A DNA stretch of 6,707 bases from Clostridia bacterium (GTDB lineage: Bacteria > Bacillota > Clostridia > Lachnospirales > WQUN01): assembly GCA_025997155.1 (NCBI GenBank), contig BNUF01000134.1:1-6707 (forward strand), written 5' to 3'. The notes below the pieces were generated by a model that did not search any database, was not told where the DNA came from, and saw nothing but the letters and a program-made list of their open reading frames with translations. Within the stretch, counting starts at the first letter, position 1. Every line of letters starts with the position of its first letter. Shown here piece by piece: positions 1 to 3,196 of this stretch. A program made the translations under genes and the position numbers.

Positions 1-127
1 AAACATAATAAAAAGTGACTCTGCGCGCAAGAGTGTTTTGGAATTTCACGAGAACGGGATAGAACCCGCCGTCATAAGTCTCGCAATCGATGAAACGATT
101 GACCGAAACAAAACGTGGTTATACGCG
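1..127 (+). repeat. 127-bp exact direct repeat, copy 1
   Basis: Positions 1-127 are identical, base for base, to 607-733 (offset 606). The second copy sits naturally inside the DnaD-like coding region, where the frame is open on both sides. This first copy breaks off at a 5-bp microhomology (acgcg, 123-127) into inverted sequence. It is therefore most likely a displaced duplicate. The length of exactly 127 bp equals a k-mer length commonly used by de Bruijn assemblers, which suggests a graph-overlap artefact at a contig end. A real template-switch duplication is the alternative. Confidence 0.95.
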
Positions 128-558
128 TCACGACTCGACCTCTGCGGATTCTTTTTCGTCAATTTCCCCGACAATGCAACACATCAATCACACTTTACGG
201 AATGGAGATAGCGGAGCTTGATACTCTGCCCAGGGCGACGCTCGCCAACGTGATGAAAGCCATAATCGCGAAAACTCTCCGCGACGAGGACTTGGAACTC
301 AGCGAAAGAGAATACGGAATCTTTGCAAAAACATACGCGCAGGTGTTGCGGGCTAAAAAAACAGCGCAAAATTTTTCCGAATTAGGCAAAAGAGGAGCGG
401 ACGCTCGCCGCGTAAAAAATAGCGACGGTATAACCGACGCTAATAACGACGGCGACAGCGACGGTAATAGCACAATAACACCTACAATAACAAATACAAT
501 AACAGAAACACCACAACCACTACCACCACAAAAAAACGAAAACGAAAAAAAATTCTGA
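115..558 (+). CDS. N-terminal part of phage replication protein (DUF6291-like), 5' end chimeric
   Basis: Residues 1-21 of this open frame come from the duplicated and inverted blocks and are not native; native coding starts at codon 178. From there the protein (SITLYGMEIAELDTLP onward) resembles the N-terminal domain of DUF6291-type phage replication proteins: a helical stretch to about residue 85, then a basic GKRGADARR segment, then a low-complexity linker rich in D, N, T and P (about 101-147). The first internal ATG is at 202, but the family-like sequence begins before it and no good Shine-Dalgarno precedes it, so the true start has been lost. The frame ends right after an A8 run. Dropping one A continues it straight into the DnaD-like frame downstream, so it is probably the first half of a single replisome-organiser gene. 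Family assignment is by recognition, not by search. Confidence 0.6.
   Translation: MVIRVTTRPLRILFRQFPRQCNTSITLYGMEIAELDTLPRATLANVMKAIIAKTLRDEDLELSEREYGIFAKTYAQVLRAKKTAQNFSELGKRGADARRVKNSDGITDANNDGDSDGNSTITPTITNTITETPQPLPPQKNENEKKF
123..177 (-). repeat. 55-bp inverted copy of 1068-1122
   Basis: Positions 123-177 are the exact reverse complement of 1068-1122, the 3' end of the DnaD-like gene and the first codons of the next gene. The shared acgcg at 123-127 joins this inverted block to the direct repeat before it, and unique sequence begins at 178. A direct copy followed by an inverted copy of the same gene, joined by microhomology, is what polymerase template switching or a misassembly would leave. 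Confidence 0.93.
472..507 (+). repeat. 12-bp tandem repeat, three units, in the protein linker
   Basis: Units start at 472, 484 and 496. Each begins with acaataaca and differs in its last three bases. In frame they encode a TIT-rich stretch of the linker between the two domains of the replication protein. Such linkers often vary in length by repeat slippage. Confidence 0.8.
545..558 (+). other. A8 run and stop that split the replication gene (frameshift site)
   Basis: Eight consecutive A residues (545-552) are followed by ttctga, which stops the upstream frame. The downstream frame is open through this point and reads ...KNSETGGGGEPISKIFGKF... without interruption into the DnaD-like domain. 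Removing one A gives a continuous protein of roughly 325 residues. This could be a sequencing or assembly indel, a real loss-of-function mutation, or a transcriptional-slippage site at which both a short and a fused product are made. Confidence 0.7.
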
Positions 559-606
559 AACAGGTGGTGGCGGTGAACCTATATCTAAAATTTTTGGAAA
601 ATTCAA

Positions 607-733
607 AAACATAATAAAAAGTGACTCTGCGCGCAAGAGTGTTTTGGAATTTCACGAGAACGGGATAGAACCCGCCGTCATAAGTCTCGCAATCGATGAA
701 ACGATTGACCGAAACAAAACGTGGTTATACGCG
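607..733 (+). repeat. 127-bp exact direct repeat, copy 2 (native position)
   Basis: This copy is identical to 1-127. It lies within continuous DnaD-like coding sequence and is the native copy. Confidence 0.95.
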
Positions 734-1117
734 AAGAAAATACTGGACCGCTGCCTCGAACAAAAAATCTTCACCGTCGCCGAATACGAAAAATCCAACG
801 AAGAACACGCGAAACAAAGGGGGGAGTCCGCCCAAAATCAGGGAGATAAAAAGCGGAGCAAAAACAAGTTTATAAATTTTGACGGCGGCAAGACTGATTA
901 CAACGAGATTCGGCGGCAGGAAAAAGAATATATAAAGGGGATTGTTGCCGACGAGGACGAAGATAAGCCAAAACGAACGCCGAGAAAGAGAAGCCGATTT
1001 GCTAATTTTGATGGGCGAAAAATTGATTATGACTTGCTCGACAGACTAGAGGAGGAATATATAAAAGGCATTGTCGGGGAAATTGACGAAAAAGAATCCG
1101 CAGAGGTCGAGTCGTGA
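644..1117 (+). CDS. DnaD-like C-terminal half of phage replication (replisome organiser) protein
   Basis: The start at 644 is a TTG with no convincing ribosome site. The same frame is open upstream to about 530 and gives sensible DnaD-like sequence (SKIFGKFKNIIKSDSARKSV) before 644, so this is best read as the 3' part of the preceding gene after a frame change. Residues 1-48 fit the end of the DnaD/DnaB_2 domain: a helix, then NKTWLYAKKILDRC in the position of the family's YxxxILxxW helix, then TVAEYE. This family loads the replicative helicase through DNA and partner binding. The C-terminal tail is charged and contains two copies of an NFDG-x-K-x-DY ... EYIKGIV motif. The stop overlaps the next gene's start, so the two are probably co-translated. 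Confidence 0.65.
   Translation: MEFHENGIEPAVISLAIDETIDRNKTWLYAKKILDRCLEQKIFTVAEYEKSNEEHAKQRGESAQNQGDKKRSKNKFINFDGGKTDYNEIRRQEKEYIKGIVADEDEDKPKRTPRKRSRFANFDGRKIDYDLLDRLEEEYIKGIVGEIDEKESAEVES
869..1087 (+). repeat. Internal protein duplication in the DnaD-like tail (period 129 bp)
   Basis: Two blocks of about 30 codons, starting at 869 and 998, encode related segments. Copy 1 reads FINFDGGKTDY ... EYIKGIVADE and copy 2 reads FANFDGRKIDY ... EYIKGIVGEI. The NF-x2-(R/K)-x-(Y/I)-DY-type motif is often seen once near the C terminus of phage replisome organisers (known from the family). Here it occurs twice, separated by a basic RKRSR linker. Confidence 0.8.
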
Positions 1118-1122
1118 CGCGT
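1068..1122 (+). repeat. Native copy of the 55-bp inverted repeat
   Basis: This is the exact reverse complement of 123-177. It spans the end of the DnaD-like gene and the start of the next gene, where both reading frames are intact, so this copy is the original. Confidence 0.93.
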
Positions 1123-1335
1123 GATGACTTCAATCGGCGAAACAGAGAGACGCAAGAAAAGCTTATGTACGAACGTATAGACCTAGAACGCGAAAGAACG
1201 CTAACGGAGCGGGAGTGGGACATATACAAACTCAAAGAGATACGGTACAGCATTGGTTACGGTAGCCGTTGGTTTCGCTATGGGTACATTGCCGCACTCG
1301 ACCGAGCAATTAAAATTCTTGAAAAAATGGAATGA
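1114..1335 (+). CDS. Small hypothetical phage protein (73 aa)
   Basis: I do not recognise a family. The GTG start overlaps the upstream TGA stop by four bases (gtga). An AGAGGT ribosome site (1102-1107) lies six bases upstream, so translational coupling to the DnaD-like gene is likely. The first 45 residues are highly charged (R, E, D, K) and predicted helical, possibly a coiled coil. The C-terminal third (YSIGYGSRWFRYGYIAALDRAIKIL) is aromatic, then a helix. No signal peptide or membrane segment is visible. The product is probably a cytoplasmic accessory of the replication block. It is the last gene before a transcription boundary. Confidence 0.7.
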   Translation: MTRDDFNRRNRETQEKLMYERIDLERERTLTEREWDIYKLKEIRYSIGYGSRWFRYGYIAALDRAIKILEKME

Positions 1336-1350
1336 CAGGCTATTTTTTCC

Positions 1351-1390
1351 AAAAAAATAACCGCTTGATTTTTTGTGCCAAAGCGGTTAT
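1351..1390 (-). terminator. Leftward intrinsic terminator (distal)
   Basis: A perfect 10-bp inverted repeat (ataaccgctt at 1357-1366, aagcggttat at 1381-1390) has a 14-base loop. On the minus strand the hairpin is followed directly by a run of T (the A7 at 1351-1357), the form of a Rho-independent terminator for leftward transcripts. The repeat also overlaps both boxes of the rightward promoter at 1365-1393 and could act as an operator. Confidence 0.55.
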
Positions 1391-1393
1391 AAT
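1365..1393 (+). promoter_or_regulatory. Strong sigma-70/SigA-type promoter
   Basis: The -35 box is TTGATT (1365-1370). The spacer is exactly 17 bp and the -10 box is a perfect TATAAT (1388-1393). The expected start is near 1400. No rightward coding sequence follows within 90 bp, only a terminator, so the likely product is a short RNA. Confidence 0.7.
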
Positions 1394-1401
1394 AAATATG
1401 T

Positions 1402-1418
1402 AGACACGACTAGTGTCT
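1402..1418 (+). repeat. 6-bp inverted repeat at the transcription start
   Basis: The arms agacac and gtgtct flank gacta. It lies just downstream of the -10 box, so it could be a repressor operator on DNA or a 5' stabilising hairpin in the small RNA. Confidence 0.6.
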
Positions 1419-1451
1419 GCGAATTTCAAGCGACCTTTTAAGTTAAACTAT

Positions 1452-1490
1452 AAAATAGCCGCGTTCCTTCGTCAGTTAGGCGGCTATTTT
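1452..1490. terminator. Bidirectional intrinsic terminator, perfect 11-bp stem
   Basis: The arm aaaatagccgc (1452-1462) pairs perfectly with gcggctatttt (1480-1490) across a 17-base loop. T-rich sequence ends the hairpin in both directions, so it can stop both the rightward small RNA and the leftward small-ORF message. The leftward stop codon TAG (1484-1486) lies inside the stem. Confidence 0.8.
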
Positions 1491-1603
1491 GCTGTAAGCT
1501 GCAAGAGTGCAGTCACCAAGGGCAAATTCAGTTGCACCCAAGGGAGTATATAAACGGTAACCAACCGAAGAGCGTTGTTGCAGTTGTTTATTATTTTCGT
1601 CAC
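1484..1603 (-). CDS. Small hydrophobic peptide, candidate type I toxin (39-41 aa)
   Basis: On the minus strand, AAAGGAGGTGATG matches the complement of the 16S rRNA 3' end almost perfectly. The GTG at 1603 is eight bases from the AGGAGG core; the ATG at 1609 is only two bases away, so I prefer GTG (39 codons; 41 if ATG). The peptide starts polar (TKIINNCNN), then has a hydrophobic stretch (ALRLVTVYILPWV) and a second one (LPLVTALLQL), and ends in K. One membrane-spanning or membrane-inserting helix is plausible. It is opposite in direction to all the phage genes, has its own candidate promoter, and has a terminator at its stop codon. Small size, membrane character, a buried ribosome site and convergent RNA are typical of type I toxins. 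I recognise no named family, so a chance ORF remains possible. Confidence 0.45.
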   Translation of the reverse strand: MTKIINNCNNALRLVTVYILPWVQLNLPLVTALLQLTAK

Positions 1604-1611
1604 AGACATCA

Positions 1612-1632
1612 CCTCCTTTGCGAAAAAGGAGG
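1612..1632 (-). promoter_or_regulatory. Hairpin that sequesters the small ORF's ribosome binding site
   Basis: On the minus strand, CCTCCTTT pairs perfectly over 8 bp with AAAGGAGG across the 5-base loop TTCGC. The paired arm is the entire Shine-Dalgarno sequence of the small leftward ORF. Translation should therefore be blocked unless the structure is opened, as seen in type I toxin messages. Read on the plus strand, atcacctccttt copies the 3' end of 16S rRNA. Confidence 0.65.
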
Positions 1633-1667
1633 CTTCAAATATTCGCGCCGCTAATCGTGTTAGATAT

Positions 1668-1696
1668 ATATTACCACAATCCGACAAAGGACGCAA
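1668..1696 (-). promoter_or_regulatory. Leftward promoter candidate for the small peptide
   Basis: On the minus strand, TTGCGT (1696-1691), a 17-bp spacer and TAATAT (1673-1668) are preceded by a TG one base before the -10 (extended -10). The predicted start near 1661 gives a leader of about 58 bases that contains the ribosome-site hairpin and a message of roughly 210 bases ending at 1452. Confidence 0.4.
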
Positions 1697-1698
1697 CA

Positions 1699-1770
1699 GG
1701 GTATTGGGGGATACAGGGGGGAGTCTCGCGGGAGCGGGGCTTTTTTGTTGTTTTTTGTTGCGGGAGCGGG
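1699..1770 (+). repeat. G-rich tract and duplicated short repeats
   Basis: Five G runs of three to six lie in 1699-1739, fitting a loose G-quadruplex pattern. They are followed by a perfect tandem pair of ttttttgttg (1741-1760). The 11-mer gcgggagcggg occurs at 1728-1738 and 1760-1770, flanking the T-rich pair. There is no coding potential I trust here; the in-frame extension of the downstream gene through this region looks non-protein-like. Confidence 0.6.
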
Positions 1771-1798
1771 AAATGTGCCGAAATAATTCATGTATATA

Positions 1799-1807
1799 TG
1801 TTATAAT
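1799..1807 (+). promoter_or_regulatory. Extended -10 promoter for the regulator gene
   Basis: TG-T-TATAAT (1799-1807) is a perfect extended -10 element, about 40 bp before the regulator's start codon. No good -35 is present at the right distance, which is common for extended -10 promoters. Short related motifs (tgttata at 1799 and 1811; aattg/caatt at 1809-1826) may be regulator contacts. Confidence 0.5.
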
Positions 1808-1847
1808 AATTGTTATAGTGCAATTGTTGAACGAAAGACGGGGAGAT

Positions 1848-2219
1848 ATGCGCGGGGGGGATTTTGTGAAAAGTTTATATAACCTCAAACAGGAAATCGA
1901 ATTTTTAGGGAACAGGATAAGCAAGTTGAGAGCGGAGCAGACGGACGACGCGGACGCGGAGCTAGCGCAGCTTCGGAGGCACAAGAACGAAAACGCGGCG
2001 CGGTATGACGGCGAACTCGAACGCCGCACCGCCGCTATAAGAGCGTTCGGGGACAGTCAGCTGTATATTATTTTTTATAACCGCCTGATAGATTTTAAGT
2101 CGTGGGAGGAAATCGCGGGGCTTTTGGGCGGGAGAAACACGGGCAACGGCGTTAAACACAGGTATTATGACAATATCAGGAAATTGGAGGAGAAGCTTGC
2201 CAAAACGCGGAGAATTTGA
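1848..2219 (+). CDS. ArpU/sigma-region-4-like phage transcriptional regulator (123 aa)
   Basis: The start is the ATG at 1848, with a GGGGAG ribosome site just upstream; a GTG at 1866 behind a G7 run is the alternative. The open frame extends back to 1575, but that part is not protein-like. Residues 5-65 form a charged coiled-coil-like helix. Residues 70-115 (LYIIFYNRLIDFKSWEEIA followed by a G-rich turn, then a second helix ending NIRKLEEKL) match the sigma-70 region 4-type helix-turn-helix of small phage late regulators such as the ArpU, RinA or DUF1492 groups. Such proteins sit between the early genes and the packaging genes and switch on late transcription (known from the families). The position here, with tandem repeats and a TATAAT box directly downstream, fits. 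The exact family is uncertain. Confidence 0.65.
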   Translation: MRGGDFVKSLYNLKQEIEFLGNRISKLRAEQTDDADAELAQLRRHKNENAARYDGELERRTAAIRAFGDSQLYIIFYNRLIDFKSWEEIAGLLGGRNTGNGVKHRYYDNIRKLEEKLAKTRRI

Positions 2220-2230
2220 GAACTGATAAC

Positions 2231-2270
2231 CAAACCGCACAAAACCGCACGAAAAGGCACGAAATCGTAC
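2231..2270 (+). repeat. Four tandem 10-bp repeats (helically phased)
   Basis: The units caaaccgcac, aaaaccgcac, gaaaaggcac and gaaatcgtac follow one another without gaps. One unit equals about one DNA turn, so the same face is presented each time, as expected for cooperative binding of an activator. They end 23 bp before a TATAAT that lacks a consensus -35. Confidence 0.75.
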
Positions 2271-2293
2271 AGAACAGCAATTTTGAAACGCGC

Positions 2294-2299
2294 TATAAT
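2294..2299 (+). promoter_or_regulatory. Candidate activator-dependent late promoter (-10 box)
   Basis: This is a perfect TATAAT with no -35 consensus 16-18 bp upstream, and it is preceded by the phased 10-bp repeats. The inference is that a bound activator replaces the -35 contact, and the regulator encoded just upstream is the obvious candidate. Confidence 0.5.
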
Positions 2300-2419
2300 G
2301 GGAATGTGGTTGACGCCGAGGGCAAGAGCCTTGAAAGGACGTAGTACCTCCGCGCCGGCCGCCGATAATTCCCCTTTCGGACAAAAGGTTTCTTCCCGAG
2401 CGGGAGGAGACCTTTTTTT
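2300..2419 (+). ncRNA. Candidate short leader or small RNA between promoter and terminator
   Basis: Transcription from 2294-2299 would start near 2306 and meet a strong terminator at 2383-2419, giving an RNA of about 115 bases. It contains a small hairpin around 2321-2335 and a GC-rich block (2346-2364). No reading frame with a ribosome site is apparent. It may be a stand-alone RNA or a leader whose terminator is overcome when late genes are needed. Confidence 0.35.
2383..2419 (+). terminator. Strong intrinsic terminator
   Basis: The arms aaaaggtttcttccc (2383-2397) and gggaggagacctttt (2402-2416) pair over about 15 positions, with two G-T wobbles, across a 4-base gagc loop. The hairpin ends in seven T residues (2413-2419). 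Confidence 0.85.
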
Positions 2420-2420
2420 G

Positions 2421-2453
2421 ACATAAATGTAAAAACGTTACTCTTCACATAAT
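2421..2453 (+). repeat. 33-bp promoter-like module, copy A
   Basis: This module matches copy B (2476-2508) at 28 of 33 positions. Both begin with acataaatgtaaa and end with ctcttcacataat. The end contains CATAAT, one mismatch from a -10 box, at 2448-2453. A TTGACA (2418-2423) overlaps the left edge but is too far from that -10 to serve as its -35. Confidence 0.8.
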
Positions 2454-2460
2454 TCCTGAA

Positions 2461-2490
2461 AATTTACATATTTCAACATAAATGTAAATT
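2461..2490. repeat. 9-bp inverted repeat
   Basis: aatttacat (2461-2469) is the exact reverse complement of atgtaaatt (2482-2490). The right arm is part of copy B of the 33-bp module, so the same protein could bind as a dimer in this region. Confidence 0.75.
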
Positions 2491-2508
2491 GCTTGCTCTT
2501 CACATAAT
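2476..2508 (+). repeat. 33-bp promoter-like module, copy B
   Basis: This is the second copy of the module, 55 bp after copy A, with CATAAT at 2503-2508. The differences cluster in a central block of seven bases, while both ends are strictly conserved. That is the pattern expected when two ends are bound by protein and the middle is a spacer. Confidence 0.8.
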
Positions 2509-2523
2509 ATTAATTATGTGAAG
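2498..2523. repeat. 11-bp inverted repeat next to module B
   Basis: cttcacataat (2498-2508) and attatgtgaag (2513-2523) pair perfectly across atta. The motif TTCACATAAT thus occurs three times: at 2444-2453, at 2499-2508, and inverted at 2513-2522. It is AT-rich and lacks a T tail, so it is more likely an operator than a terminator. Confidence 0.75.
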
Positions 2524-2526
2524 TCG

Positions 2527-2566
2527 TAACAGAACAACATTGCAATCGAGATGACTAACAGAACAA
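2527..2566 (+). repeat. 11-bp direct repeat taacagaacaa, two copies
   Basis: The copies are at 2527-2537 and 2556-2566, 29 bp apart. A related stretch (gtacagaacagcaa) lies at 2267-2280, next to the 10-bp tandem repeats. They sit between the promoter-like modules and the SARP-like gene. Confidence 0.65.
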
Positions 2567-2618
2567 TATGACGGCGGCGAAATTTGCCGAAATAGCGGCA
2601 AAAAATGAGGTGAAAATT

Positions 2619-3182
2619 ATGTACGCGACGATTACGGACAAGAACGCCGACAAGATGATGTTTCGGTGTTTCGGGCAGTTTTCGATAGAATATCAAGGGG
2701 TATATCTAAATCTGCGGATAAAAAAATCGAGGGAAATATTAGCGTTTCTGCTTATGGAGCGCGGGCGGCCGATTGTCAAAAAGCGGGTCGCGGAAACTCT
2801 TTGGGCGGACAAAGAACCCGCGAAGGCGGCTGACTGCTTTTATAAAGCGTTATGCCGACTCGGCGAAGAGATAAAAGGTTACGGCGCGGCGTTTCCGCTT
2901 CGCTCAAGCGGAAACTTAATCTGGCTTGATATGCGCTGTATCGAGTCGGACGTGGCTCAATTCGAGGAGCTGTGCAAGAAAAATGACCCTGCCGCCTTCC
3001 GCGCCGCCGCTGCCCTCTACACGTCGCCGTTTCTTTCCAAAGAGGATTACGAATGGACGGAGCAAGGGCAAGCGTACTATGACTTTAAGTACGTCAGCGT
3101 AATCCAAAAGCTAATCGGCTATTATGAAACAGAGAACCCGCGCTTGGCGAACTATTATAAAAAAGTACAGTATAGAATTTAA
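2619..3182 (+). CDS. SARP/AfsR-like (winged helix + short BTAD) transcriptional regulator
   Basis: I choose the ATG at 2619 because GAGGTG (2607-2612) lies six bases before it; the longer start at 2568 has no ribosome site. Residues 14-104 fit an OmpR/SARP winged helix: FRCFGQFSIEYQG, then KKSREILAFLLMERGRPI, then ETLWADKEPAKAADCFYKAL and a wing ending NLIWLD. Residues 108-170 fit the start of the bacterial transcriptional activator domain (ESDVAQFEELC, AALYTSPFL, ED-x-EW). The full BTAD has further TPR-like helices; this 187-residue protein stops early, so it is a short form. SARPs activate promoters by binding direct repeats near -35 and contacting RNA polymerase (known from the Streptomyces family). 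Here the gene follows a cluster of direct repeats and heads the late genes, so it may control late or host genes. Family confidence is fairly high; its target is inference. Confidence 0.75.
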   Translation: MYATITDKNADKMMFRCFGQFSIEYQGVYLNLRIKKSREILAFLLMERGRPIVKKRVAETLWADKEPAKAADCFYKALCRLGEEIKGYGAAFPLRSSGNLIWLDMRCIESDVAQFEELCKKNDPAAFRAAAALYTSPFLSKEDYEWTEQGQAYYDFKYVSVIQKLIGYYETENPRLANYYKKVQYRI

Positions 3183-3196
3183 AAGGAGCGAACAAA

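Larger units (their letters stand above)
1400..1490 (+). ncRNA. Candidate ~90-nt antisense/small RNA
   Basis: The transcript predicted from the promoter at 1365-1393 to the terminator at 1452-1490 has no credible ORF. Near its 5' end it carries a 6-bp hairpin (agacac/gtgtct, 1402-1407 and 1413-1418, 5-base loop) and it ends in the 11-bp terminator hairpin. Its 3' part is the exact complement of the end of the leftward small ORF's mRNA. It also carries TGCGAA (1418-1423), complementary to the loop of that mRNA's Shine-Dalgarno hairpin, and TTCGTCA (1468-1474), complementary to the region of its start codon. Both matches are short enough to arise by chance. Confidence 0.45.

Noticed and set aside
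1575..1847. In-frame upstream extension of the regulator gene (91 codons)
   Set aside because: It runs through promoters, G-rich repeats and T runs, reads as non-protein-like sequence, and the ATG at 1848 has a good ribosome site of its own.
1610..2029. Upstream part of the long minus-strand frame that ends at 1484
   Set aside because: It is antisense to the regulator gene and has no ribosome site; only the last ~40 codons, after the strong Shine-Dalgarno, are plausible.
2300..2366. Frame reading VVDAEGKSLERT, then TAG, then YLRAGRR, as a sign of amber recoding
   Set aside because: None of the recognised rightward genes ends in TAG, but none needs TAG to be read as an amino acid either. The stretch is short, so there is no real support for an altered code.
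2299..2426. Plus-strand short ORF reading MGMWLTPRARALKG and onward
   Set aside because: It has no ribosome site, starts on top of the -10 box, and runs through the intrinsic terminator.
2568..2618. Longer start for the SARP-like gene
   Set aside because: There is no ribosome site before 2568, whereas the ATG at 2619 has GAGGTG at ideal spacing, and the extra residues match nothing in the family.
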